Position numbers and translations under genes: made by a program
Shown: in pieces, positions 1-6,418 of the stretch
How positions within the stretch are numbered: position 1 is the first letter of the stretch
Layout: the number at the start of each line of letters is the position of its first letter
Notes under the pieces: model-generated
Database searches by the model: none
Seen by the model: only the letters and a program-made list of their open reading frames with translations
Told to the model about the DNA's origin: nothing
Assembly: GCA_029266795.1 (NCBI GenBank)
Contig: JAQSWE010000124.1
Span: forward strand, 1-10,334
From: Alphaproteobacteria bacterium
GTDB taxonomy: Bacteria; Pseudomonadota; Alphaproteobacteria; Micavibrionales; UBA2020
Length of the DNA: 10,334 nucleotides
Reading direction: 5' to 3'

Positions 1-188
1 CCCGGACGCAGGGAATTTTTGATTTCCTGGGCCTGTTCCTCAACCGTCTGGTTGCGCAGCAATTCCAGCGACTGGTCGATCTGTGAATAGACGACGCCAT
101 AAGTGATCATGATTGCAATCAGCGTGATGCCGAAAATGCGCAGGACAAGCCGTGTCAGCAGCGAATTGCTTTTAATCAGCAGGGGCAT
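1..188 (-). CDS. Sensor histidine kinase, N-terminal fragment (cut by window edge)
   Basis: Only the first 62 codons are present; the gene runs off the left edge. The ATG at 188 lies inside the end of the response regulator gene (17-nt overlap), so the two are probably translationally coupled. The peptide starts MPLLIKSNSLLTRLVLRIFG, then a hydrophobic stretch (about residues 12-35, containing ITLIAIMITYGVV) that looks like a transmembrane helix. After it comes a polar, helical-looking segment (QIDQSLELLRNQTVEEQ), as expected for the start of a periplasmic sensing region. The HAMP, phospho-acceptor His and ATPase domains are not in the window. The assignment therefore rests on gene order (OmpR-type regulator followed by an overlapping membrane protein) and the N-terminal topology. 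The signal it senses cannot be inferred. Confidence 0.75.
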   Translation of the reverse strand, partial: MPLLIKSNSLLTRLVLRIFGITLIAIMITYGVVYSQIDQSLELLRNQTVEEQAQEIKNSLRP

Positions 189-864
189 CGTTCACGGGGT
201 CCATGATCATGTAGCCTATGCCGCGCAGGGTATGGATATCAAACCCTGCATCATAGCTTTCCAGTTTCTTGCGCAGTCGATGTACCAATACCTCGACCGA
301 ATTGACCGAGCCCTTGTCGTCATAGCTGTAAAGGCGCATTTCAATCGATTTTTTTGACACGATCTTTCCGAGGGAGCGGAGCATTTGCTCAAGCAAATCC
401 GTTTCTCGTTTGGAGAGCTCGAGGATCTTGTCTCGCGCCATCGCCTGCCGGTTTGTCGTGTTGAACGACAGATTGCCCACCGTGATGATCTCACTGACCG
501 CCTGTACCGGGCGGCGGAGCAGGGCATTGAGACGCGCAATCAACTCGTCCGTCTCGAACGGCTTGACCATGTAATCATCGGCGCCCTTGTTTAATCCCTC
601 GATCTTGTCAGACAACTGGTCGCGTGCCGTCAGCATCAGGACAGGCACGGCGTTCTTCTTGTCCCGCAGCGCCTTCAGCACATCCATGCCGTCAATATCC
701 GGCAGGCCGAGGTCGAGGATGATGGCATCATATTGCTGGTCGGCGGTCACGGTCAGTGCGTCCTCGCCCCGTGCGACATGGTCGATCGCAAAACCTGCCG
801 CTGTCAGGTTCTCCGAGATTGCTTCTGCCAGACGTTCGTTATCTTCGACCAATAGAATGCGCAT
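172..864 (-). CDS. OmpR-family two-component response regulator
   Basis: A 230-residue DNA-binding response regulator, the usual length for the OmpR/PhoB class. The receiver domain (about residues 1-118) has the acidic pocket (E7, D8), the phospho-acceptor D51 in LDLGLPD, the switch threonine T79 in LTARD, and K101 in the VKPF motif. The C-terminal half (about 125-222) fits a winged-helix Trans_Reg_C domain, with ELSKRETDLLE and the recognition-helix region SVEVLVHRLRKKLE, ending in the usual TLRGIGYMI strand-turn. It should be phosphorylated by the overlapping downstream kinase and bind direct repeats near its targets. The sequence resembles the QseB/PmrA/TctD branch, but the regulon cannot be told from the window. 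The Shine-Dalgarno sequence before the ATG is weak. A TATAAT hexamer about 70 nt upstream suggests its own promoter. Confidence 0.93.
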   Translation of the reverse strand: MRILLVEDNERLAEAISENLTAAGFAIDHVARGEDALTVTADQQYDAIILDLGLPDIDGMDVLKALRDKKNAVPVLMLTARDQLSDKIEGLNKGADDYMVKPFETDELIARLNALLRRPVQAVSEIITVGNLSFNTTNRQAMARDKILELSKRETDLLEQMLRSLGKIVSKKSIEMRLYSYDDKGSVNSVEVLVHRLRKKLESYDAGFDIHTLRGIGYMIMDPVNDAPAD

Positions 865-932
865 TGTGTTCCAGACAAAATGTTGGCGGTAAGAATAGAG
901 GCTATGTCATGAAGCTTACATCTGCCTTACCA

Positions 933-938
933 ATTATA
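933..938 (-). promoter_or_regulatory. Candidate -10 element for the response regulator/kinase genes
   Basis: Read on the minus strand this is a perfect TATAAT, placing a transcription start near 926 and giving a 5' leader of about 60 nt before the ATG at 864. No good -35 lies 16-18 bp upstream. Instead there is a CGTATA/GGTATA direct repeat (minus strand, about 945-961, 12-bp period) that could bind an activator, possibly the regulator itself. The same bases form a short CCGT/ACGG inverted repeat (947-950/958-961). No U-tract follows, so it is not a convincing terminator for the peptidase gene. Confidence 0.4.
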
Positions 939-980
939 ATGATATACCGTCTTTTATACGGAAAGGCGAGTGAGATTTAC

Positions 981-1964
981 CTAGCGTATTATGAGGGATT
1001 TTTCTGCCTTTCTGGTTAAAAAGCTGCCATCTGGCAAGGTTCGGGTCACGGTAGCTGTGCCTTGATATTCCCCGGGCATCAATCGCATCTGGTTCTTCTT
1101 GCCTGCATACTGGAAATAACGGATTTTTTGTTTTGCTGCAGTTTCGTTGGACTCAACAAAAACTTTCCCGTCCGGTGAAATTACCGTCATGTTGATTTTA
1201 TCTCCAGCCTCCAAGCCATAAAGAGCCATCCAGAAAACCAAAGCGGCTGAATTCGGCTGTATGCGGGATGTCTGTTCTGCGTTCAAATTTAAGGCGCTTG
1301 CATTGGGGACCTCGCCTGCAAATCCCGCTGCATAGATTTTTATACCCTCATAGGGAATATCATGTTCCCACAGTTCCTCGCCCGTGGCACCGCAACCGCT
1401 CAAGCCCTTGCCGGTAAACGGGTCGATAACGGCATTGTTGTGACGCAGCGAAAAATGAAGGTGTGGGAATTCGGCAAGGCCAGATTGCCCGACTTGTCCC
1501 AGCTTTGTGCCTTTTGCTACCGTCTGGCCCATCGCAACCGCGATGCTGCCTTTTTTCATGTGGCAATATTCAGTGACCCATTTACCTGCATGAAGGATGG
1601 AGACAAGGTTGCCGCATTCTTTCTTCGACTGTTTGGCGGCGGCGAGATCGGCGGCCGTGCCATGATGATCGTCAATATCGTTTCGCACACGGACAACTTT
1701 GCCATTGAGCGCAGCAAGGACGTCCAGGCCGCTTTGCATTGTTGCGAAATCACGCACAGCGATATCTGTGCCATCATGTCCGTCATAGGTCAGATGACCG
1801 CAATGGAAATCCTGCGCGGCTGGCGATGTATCTTGATCGACATGGTGGACCACCCAGCAATTCTTGCCTTCAGCACAGGCGACGGGCCAGCCAAGGCTAG
1901 GCTCTTGGGCCAAAGCTGACGATGAGACGAGTAAAAAGGCAATCAAGGCGGGAATTATTCTCAT
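981..1964 (-). CDS. Secreted M23 (LytM-type) metallopeptidase
   Basis: A 327-residue exported protein with a typical Sec signal peptide (MRIIPALIAFLLVSSSALAQ, probable cleavage after ALA or AQ). The zinc-peptidase core lies at about residues 55-185. H63 and D67 form the HxxxD motif (HDGTD), H135 is in YCHM, and H168-L169-H170 is the final HLH, so all metal and catalytic residues of an active M23 enzyme are present. Such enzymes cut peptide cross-links in peptidoglycan. The core carries an insertion (about 95-118) rich in Asp/His then Ala/Lys. About 130 residues follow the core and may form a separate beta-rich domain (about 215-327) of unknown role. Cysteines at 30, 36, 55, 117, 134 and 191 suggest disulphides in the periplasm. 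The Shine-Dalgarno before the ATG at 1964 is weak. It lies upstream of, and in the same direction as, the response regulator. Confidence 0.88.
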   Translation of the reverse strand: MRIIPALIAFLLVSSSALAQEPSLGWPVACAEGKNCWVVHHVDQDTSPAAQDFHCGHLTYDGHDGTDIAVRDFATMQSGLDVLAALNGKVVRVRNDIDDHHGTAADLAAAKQSKKECGNLVSILHAGKWVTEYCHMKKGSIAVAMGQTVAKGTKLGQVGQSGLAEFPHLHFSLRHNNAVIDPFTGKGLSGCGATGEELWEHDIPYEGIKIYAAGFAGEVPNASALNLNAEQTSRIQPNSAALVFWMALYGLEAGDKINMTVISPDGKVFVESNETAAKQKIRYFQYAGKKNQMRLMPGEYQGTATVTRTLPDGSFLTRKAEKSLIIR

Positions 1965-1983
1965 TTAAACTAACATTCTGTAA

Positions 1984-1998
1984 TTCCGCACTGCGGAA
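1984..1998. promoter_or_regulatory. Perfect 7-1-7 palindrome, candidate operator
   Basis: TTCCGCACTGCGGAA is a perfect 7-bp inverted repeat around one central base. It sits 20 bp upstream of the M23 start codon on one side and just upstream of the promoter of the divergent gene on the other. This is the geometry expected for a dimeric repressor or activator site acting on one or both genes. The regulator is unknown to me. Confidence 0.45.
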
Positions 1999-2010
1999 AC
2001 ATGCGGTGTA

Positions 2011-2038
2011 TTGTCAAAGCCTTACCGCTCTCTATACT
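2011..2038 (+). promoter_or_regulatory. Sigma70-type promoter for the exported hypothetical protein
   Basis: TTGTCA (2011-2016) and TATACT (2033-2038) each match the consensus at five of six positions and are separated by 16 bp. The predicted start near 2045 leaves a leader of about 18 nt containing an AAGGA Shine-Dalgarno (2051-2055). This supports the GTG at 2063 as the start codon rather than an upstream ATG. Confidence 0.6.
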
Positions 2039-2062
2039 CGGATCATTCAAAAGGAAACAGGC

Positions 2063-2941
2063 GTGAATATCAAACGCTTCTTTAAAAAGCTTGGTGCGAC
2101 ATTCGCGCTGGCGGTTGGGGTGTACAAAGGCGCGGATGCCTGCGCGCCCGCGCCCGCGCTGACGCCCGTTTTCAATGACAACGCCGTCCTCACCGACAGC
2201 GCGATCCCCAACCAATATCGCCTGAACCAATTGCAGGAGCCGACCGCGGAGGAGGCGAAAACGCTTTGGCGTGTGCGCGTCGGCGCATGGGAAATCGGGG
2301 CAGGGGGCCATCACACATTCCTTGAATTCTCGCCTTATTCCGACGATCCTGCGCGCGTGAAAAATCGCGATATCTACCAGATCCATGGCATCGCCTGCGA
2401 TGAAGTGCGCCGTACCTGGGCGGAAATGAACCCCGCTAAGAAAGTATCCTACGACCAATACCTGCATGGCGATTATGTGCTGAAGGCGATGGGCGTCAAT
2501 CAAGACCATGAGCGTAAATTCTTCGCCGACCCCGCGACCGCCTATGTCGACATCTATTACGGTACAAAAGAAGAGGTGCTGAAAATGTATCTCGACGGCA
2601 TGAACATGGTCGATAAAATCAGCCGTGATAACAAACCTTATTTGCTGTTCGACCATAACAGCAACTCGACGGAACGCTCCGTGCGCGAGGGGCTTGGCTT
2701 GCCGGATGCAGAATTGTTCGTCCCTTACCTGCCCATGAAACTCGGCGGACGTATCTGGGCACCGGGCTTGGAAAAATCACTGATCCCCGCAGGATGGGAC
2801 CGCGCCGATATCCGTGAAAAATCAGACTATAATAATTTCAGCGTATCACAGCTGGAACAGCGGGCCCGCGACTTGTCGGGCGAAGATAAAATGTTCGCAA
2901 CCTTCCGTCCGCTGCCGCCGCCGCAATCGCCGAAGCCGTGA
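2063..2941 (+). CDS. Exported protein of unknown function with HH...HNSNS motif
   Basis: I do not recognise this 292-residue protein with certainty. The reading frame is open from 1922, but GTG at 2063 is chosen because AAGGA lies 7 nt before it and a strong promoter lies just upstream. The N-terminus has a KRFFKK basic stretch and a hydrophobic segment (about 10-20) ending ADACAPAPA, consistent with Sec export; the cysteine context is a poor lipobox. The middle contains GAGGHHTFLEF (H83, H84) and later YLLFDHNSNSTERSVREGLGL (H198 to S202). A His-containing strand followed by an aromatic/NSNS segment and a helix recalls circularly permuted papain-like (NlpC/P60-related) domains, where the second motif usually carries Cys or Ser. 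That comparison is from memory and is only a hypothesis. The C-terminus is Pro-rich. It ends one base from the convergent aldo/keto reductase gene. Confidence 0.8.
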   Translation: MNIKRFFKKLGATFALAVGVYKGADACAPAPALTPVFNDNAVLTDSAIPNQYRLNQLQEPTAEEAKTLWRVRVGAWEIGAGGHHTFLEFSPYSDDPARVKNRDIYQIHGIACDEVRRTWAEMNPAKKVSYDQYLHGDYVLKAMGVNQDHERKFFADPATAYVDIYYGTKEEVLKMYLDGMNMVDKISRDNKPYLLFDHNSNSTERSVREGLGLPDAELFVPYLPMKLGGRIWAPGLEKSLIPAGWDRADIREKSDYNNFSVSQLEQRARDLSGEDKMFATFRPLPPPQSPKP

Positions 2942-2942
2942 T

Positions 2943-3920
2943 TTAAGCGGCGCTTGCGACATCACCTTTCCACGCACTGGCCTTATTCAGCTTGGATAAT
3001 GCTTCTGCGGTCAGGTCTAGACGGGCCGCCTTCATCAGGTCCTCCAGTTGCACTACGCTCGTCGCGCTGGCAATGGGAGCCGTAACCAGCGGCTGGGCAA
3101 TCAGCCAGGCAATCGCCACTTGGGTCTGATTTGCGCTCAATTCCACCGCAACGTCATCCAGCGCCTTCAAAATGCGCCAGCCTCGATCATTAAAATAGTT
3201 TTTCTGCACCGACCCGCCGCGCGGGCTTTTGCCAAGATCTGCTTCTGAGCGGTATTTGCCGGAGAGGAAACCGCGCGCCAGCGAATAATAGCTGATGACA
3301 CCGATGCCATGTTTTTCGCAAACGCCGGCAAGCTCCGCCTCGAATTTTTCGCGGTCATACAGGTTATATTCCGGCTGCAGGCTGGTATAGACGGGCAGGC
3401 CGTTCTTTTTGGCAACAGCAACGGCTGAATCCAAACGCGCCGCAGTAAAGTTTGATGCGCCAATCGCGCGCACTTTACCGGATTTGACAAGCGTGTCGTA
3501 TGCCGCCAGCGTTTCTTCCTGCGGTACGGCCTCGTCATCCGCATGGGATTGGTACAGGTCGATGTAATCGGTCTTGAGGCGTTTCAGCGATCCTTCGACG
3601 GATTTCAGGATATGCGCCTTCGACAATCCCTTGCCATCCGGTCCCATATCCATGCCGCATTTGGTCGCCAGCACAACATTCTTGCGCTTGCCGCTGCGGG
3701 CGAACCAGTTGCCGATAATGGTTTCGGACTCACCGCCTTTGTTGCCCTCGATCCAGCGGGTATAGACATCCGCCGTATCGACGAAATCAAAACCCGCGCC
3801 CGTAAATGCGTCGAGAATGTCGAAGGAGGTCTTTTCATTCGCCGTCCAGCCAAACACATTGCCGCCAAAGCAGAGCGGGGCGACGGAAAGGCCGGAATGT
3901 CCGAGGGTTCTTTTTTTCAT
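2943..3920 (-). CDS. Aldo/keto reductase
   Basis: A 325-residue NAD(P)H-dependent oxidoreductase of the aldo/keto reductase superfamily, reducing aldehydes or ketones in the cytosol. The catalytic tetrad is complete: D48 and Y53 (VDTADVY), K87 (ATKCG) and H126 (YQSHADD). The family signatures KVRAIGASNF and the C-terminal cofactor region (VTAPIASATSVVQLEDLM) are also present. Length and sequence fit the YajO/YghZ/GSP69-like group; the substrate cannot be predicted. The frame opens at 3941, but ATG at 3920 is preferred: GGAG lies 8-9 nt upstream of it, inside what would otherwise be coding sequence, and MKKRTLGHSGL is the classic N-terminus. It is divergent from the nicotianamine synthase-like gene across a 325-bp regulatory region, so shared control is possible. 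Confidence 0.92.
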   Translation of the reverse strand: MKKRTLGHSGLSVAPLCFGGNVFGWTANEKTSFDILDAFTGAGFDFVDTADVYTRWIEGNKGGESETIIGNWFARSGKRKNVVLATKCGMDMGPDGKGLSKAHILKSVEGSLKRLKTDYIDLYQSHADDEAVPQEETLAAYDTLVKSGKVRAIGASNFTAARLDSAVAVAKKNGLPVYTSLQPEYNLYDREKFEAELAGVCEKHGIGVISYYSLARGFLSGKYRSEADLGKSPRGGSVQKNYFNDRGWRILKALDDVAVELSANQTQVAIAWLIAQPLVTAPIASATSVVQLEDLMKAARLDLTAEALSKLNKASAWKGDVASAA

Positions 3921-3977
3921 GAGTCTTCTCCTTCTGGCCATAGGATATAGGGGTTACTCCTTATCAAACAAGTCCTT

Positions 3978-4012
3978 AAGTGATTGTTATATTTATCATT
4001 TAAAAATCACTT
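3978..4012. repeat. 8-bp perfect inverted repeat with 19-nt spacer
   Basis: AAGTGATT (3978-3985) and AATCACTT (4005-4012) are exact reverse complements. The right arm overlaps the first base of the TTGACA -35 hexamer of the metallophore-type operon. The spacer is very AT-rich and includes TGTTATATTTATCA (3985-3998), a partial palindrome loosely resembling Zur/Fur operators. It may be a second regulator site or simply an AT-rich coincidence. Confidence 0.35.
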
Positions 4013-4040
4013 TGACAGAGGAGGCTTTCTAAAGCTAAAT
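4012..4040 (+). promoter_or_regulatory. Candidate promoter of the NAS-like/M20/GNAT operon
   Basis: A perfect TTGACA -35 (4012-4017) is followed after 17 bp by CTAAAT (4035-4040), a weak -10. A start near 4047 would give a 5' leader of about 200 nt. The Fur box begins on the last base of the -10 and covers the start site, the classic arrangement for repression by iron-loaded Fur. Confidence 0.5.
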
Positions 4041-4054
4041 GAGAATGATTTTCA
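4040..4054. promoter_or_regulatory. Fur box
   Basis: TGAGAATGATTTTCA matches the 7-1-7 Fur consensus TGATAATnATTATCA at 12 of 14 informative positions. It differs at one base from the perfect palindrome TGAGAATGATTCTCA, a common natural Fur-box form. It lies over the predicted -10/start of the downstream operon, implying repression when iron is replete. The AKR gene starts 120 bp away on the other side and could also respond. Confidence 0.7.
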
Positions 4055-4105
4055 ATCTCGGTTTTCGGGAAGAGACAAATTTTTCAGCTTCGTCGTGTAA
4101 GTGAA

Positions 4106-4175
4106 GATCCCCCTGCCACGGTTTTCGACCATCATTTTTTGATGCGAAACCGTGGCGGGAGAGGGATCCCGCCAC
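4106..4175 (+). promoter_or_regulatory. Leader with two mutually exclusive hairpins
   Basis: Hairpin 1 pairs GCCACGGTTT (4115-4124) with AAACCGTGGC (4147-4156), 10 perfect bp. It extends inward (CG/CG, CATC/GATG) to a loop of mostly T, and outward through GATCCC/GGGATC (4106-4111/4163-4168). Hairpin 2 pairs GTGGCGGGA (4152-4160) with TCCCGCCAC (4167-4175), 9 perfect bp with a GAGGGA loop. Both use 4152-4156, so they cannot coexist. Neither is followed by a U-run, so neither is a normal intrinsic terminator. The block lies in the predicted 5' leader of the NAS-like operon, 70 nt before its start. It could be an RNA switch, a small-RNA target, or a REP-like palindromic element. I recognise no known riboswitch family. 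Confidence 0.45.
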
Positions 4176-4245
4176 CGACAAATAACTGGAAAATTACCCC
4201 GTTTTCTGACAAACTACGCAGACTTCAAAAGGGTGGGATTTAGGG

Positions 4246-5064
4246 ATGTGGACTGAGCTTAAAACGCAAGCGGTCGATGCTATTCGCCAGAGCTATGCTT
4301 TGTTGTCGCAGGAGCAGAACCTGTCGCCGGATAACGAAGCGGTCACCAAATCCCTCACGCATCTGGTGCGCACGTTGACGAAATGCCAGGCGCCTGAACT
4401 GATCAAATACCTGATGGATACGCCCGACCTCGCCATGGAGCGTGAAAAGCTGCCCGTGCTGTGCGGCATCGCGGAATGCGAAATGGAAAAATACTGGGCG
4501 CGAAAACTGCTGTCGCGCGCGGCCTGCGACCTCGCCGAATTCTGGTACTTCCCTGAATACACCGCGCTCTGCCGCGCCGAGATCGAGCTGTTCAAGCAGC
4601 AGGGGTCTTTCAGCCGCATCAGCTTTTTGGGGGCAGGGGCCTTGCCCATGACCGCATTCATGCTGGCGCGCGAATGTCCCGATACACCCATCGTCTGTGT
4701 TGATTACGATGCCGAGGCTTGCGAGCTGGCAAAACAACTCAGCCGCAAGATCGGCCTGAAAGACAGCGTGAACGTGCAGTGGATGGACGCCCTGCAATAC
4801 ACGCCCGTCGAAAACGAACTGGTGATCTGCGCAAGCCTGCTGTACGGCCGCGAAGAAATTTACCGCCGCCTTGATAATCACGATTGCGCGCTGATCGTGC
4901 GCGATTCCGAAGGTCCTTATCAATACCTTTACAAGGCAGCCGAACTGCCCAACCGTTCCAGCTTCCGCGAAATCGCGAAAACGCAGATCGACGCGATGCG
5001 CATTAATACCAGCCGCTATTTCGTGCGCGCCGCCAAGGAAGTTTCCCATGTCAGCGCCGCGTGA
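4246..5064 (+). CDS. Nicotianamine synthase-like (CntL-type) metallophore synthase
   Basis: A 272-residue protein resembling the nicotianamine synthase family, which transfers aminobutyrate groups from S-adenosylmethionine rather than methyl groups. The length agrees with bacterial CntL and archaeal NAS proteins (about 260-270 residues). The N-terminal half is helical (about 1-118) with AECEMEKYWARKLL and FPEYTALCRAEI; E81 and Y105 may correspond to the catalytic Glu and Tyr of archaeal NAS. The SAM-binding Rossmann part follows: FLGAGALPMTAFMLA (128-142, the family's GxGxLPxT loop), then VDYD (152-155) ending strand 2, and NELVICASLLYG (190-201). CntL uses histidine as acceptor in staphylopine and pseudopaline synthesis; the acceptor here is unknown. 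It starts at ATG 4246 behind GGGTGGGA, 7 nt away. It overlaps the M20 gene by 17 nt and lies under a Fur box, consistent with metal scavenging. An ordinary SAM methyltransferase is a less likely alternative. Confidence 0.77.
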   Translation: MWTELKTQAVDAIRQSYALLSQEQNLSPDNEAVTKSLTHLVRTLTKCQAPELIKYLMDTPDLAMEREKLPVLCGIAECEMEKYWARKLLSRAACDLAEFWYFPEYTALCRAEIELFKQQGSFSRISFLGAGALPMTAFMLARECPDTPIVCVDYDAEACELAKQLSRKIGLKDSVNVQWMDALQYTPVENELVICASLLYGREEIYRRLDNHDCALIVRDSEGPYQYLYKAAELPNRSSFREIAKTQIDAMRINTSRYFVRAAKEVSHVSAA

Positions 5065-6418
5065 CGTATCGCCCGAAGATTCAACCGTAAAGCTGGCGCA
5101 GGCGCTCGTGCGTGTCGCCAGCGTGACGCCGCTGGATGCCAAAGACCTGCCGACCGCGCAGGACAGCCTCGATCTTGCCGCAGCCGCAGCTATCAAAACC
5201 GGCGCGAAAGTGACGCAGCTCGATTTCAGCGGCGGCCATGCGAAATGGGATTACGCCGTTAATAACATCTTCCTTGAATGGTCGTTCGGTACCGCAGAAA
5301 AACACATCTGCTATATCGGCCACCTCGACGTCGTGCCGCCGGGCGACCAGAAAAAATGGACCGAAGATCCATATAGCGGAAAAATTGAAGACGGTTATTT
5401 GTATGGTCGCGGCGTCACGGACATGAAAGGCAGCGTTGCCGCTTTCATCAGCGCCGTTGAAGAACAGCTTGGCGACCTCAAAAACCAGAACGTCAAGATC
5501 AGCATGATCCTGACGACCGACGAAGAATGGGCAGCCGTCAACGGTTCCAAAAAAGTCCTTGAATGGATGCAAGCGCGCGGCGAAAAGGTCGATGCGTTCA
5601 TCGTGGGCGAACCGTCGTCGCAGGATGACCTTGGCAGCCATATCAAGATCGGGCGTCGTGGCAGCCTTGTCGGTACGCTGACGGCTTCGGGCGTACAGGG
5701 CCATGCGGCGTATCAGGAATTGTTTGAAAACCCCAACCGTGCACTGGCGCTGGCATCCGCAATCCTGAACAGTCATAAATTCAGCGACGGCAACGCAAAT
5801 TTCCCCAATACGAATTTTGAAACCGTGGCGCTGAAATCCGGCGACTTCAACGCCAGCGCGATTATTCCCGGCGAAGCGCAGATGCTGTGGAACATCCGTT
5901 TTACGCCGCACGAAACGCCTGATAGCCTTGAAAAATTCGTCAAGGATGCGCTCGCCAATCCGCCGGAATGGGCAAAGCAGCATCCCGATTTCCATTTGCT
6001 CAAAAACATCACCGTCAAGGCGAACAAGGATACGGCATCCGTGCCGTATTACAGTGAGCCCGGCGACCTCGCGTCATCCGCCCAAAATGCTGTGAAAACC
6101 GTTCTGGGCCGCGATGCGAAACTGGACGGCAGCGGCGGCACGACCGATGGCCGCTTTGCCGCGCAGATTTATCCCGATGCCGAAATCATCGAACTCGGCC
6201 TGCCGGAGCGCGGCGGGATCGGCGATAGCGGGAAGGGGGCTGATTACCTTTCCAAGGGCGGCATGCATCAGGTGGATGAACGCGCCTCCGTCCGCGACCT
6301 TGCCAACCTGCGCAAGATTTTCGGTGAAACCGTCAAAAACTACGGTAAGGGAAAGCCGCCCATTGCGGCTGACAATAAAAATGCAAAACCAAACGCTTCG
6401 TCCCATAAGCCCGGTTGA
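5048..6418 (+). CDS. M20-family metallohydrolase (DapE/ArgE-like)
   Basis: A 456-residue dizinc amidohydrolase of the M20 family, which removes acyl groups from amino acids or cuts dipeptides. The metal-site motifs are complete: H92 in GHLDVVPPG, bridging D125 in GRGVTDMKG, catalytic E159 and ligand E160 in TTDEEW, E188 in GEPSS, and H407 in GGMHQVDE. The lid/dimerisation domain (about 200-320) has H219 in GHAAY, matching the DapE dimer histidine. GSGGTTDGRF is also DapE-like. It is longer than E. coli DapE (375 residues), with extra residues before H407 (ERGGIGDSGKGADYLSKGG) and a polar, likely disordered tail. ATG 5048 has AAGGAA 7 nt upstream and overlaps the NAS-like gene by 17 nt; its own end overlaps the GNAT gene by 38 nt. 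It could be the cell's DapE, but the context suggests a dedicated step on the NAS-like product. Confidence 0.88.
   Translation: MSAPRDVSPEDSTVKLAQALVRVASVTPLDAKDLPTAQDSLDLAAAAAIKTGAKVTQLDFSGGHAKWDYAVNNIFLEWSFGTAEKHICYIGHLDVVPPGDQKKWTEDPYSGKIEDGYLYGRGVTDMKGSVAAFISAVEEQLGDLKNQNVKISMILTTDEEWAAVNGSKKVLEWMQARGEKVDAFIVGEPSSQDDLGSHIKIGRRGSLVGTLTASGVQGHAAYQELFENPNRALALASAILNSHKFSDGNANFPNTNFETVALKSGDFNASAIIPGEAQMLWNIRFTPHETPDSLEKFVKDALANPPEWAKQHPDFHLLKNITVKANKDTASVPYYSEPGDLASSAQNAVKTVLGRDAKLDGSGGTTDGRFAAQIYPDAEIIELGLPERGGIGDSGKGADYLSKGGMHQVDERASVRDLANLRKIFGETVKNYGKGKPPIAADNKNAKPNASSHKPG

Noticed and set aside
947..961. CCGT/ACGG hairpin as a terminator after the M23 gene
   Set aside because: The stem is only 4 bp and no U-tract follows on the minus strand.
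1922..2062. N-terminal extension of the exported hypothetical protein from the first in-frame ATG
   Set aside because: It would cover the promoter and palindrome and hide the signal peptide; GTG 2063 has a good Shine-Dalgarno.
4039..4104. Possible upstream ORF in the leader (ATG at 4039 or 4045, stop at 4102-4104)
   Set aside because: The ATGs fall in the promoter/Fur box at or before the predicted start of transcription; AGGAGG at 4019-4024 is too far away. No His-rich or other attenuator-like codon run is visible.
4240..5196. Long 318-codon minus-strand open frame opposite the NAS-like gene
   Set aside because: It is the antisense shadow of strongly supported genes and lacks recognisable domains.
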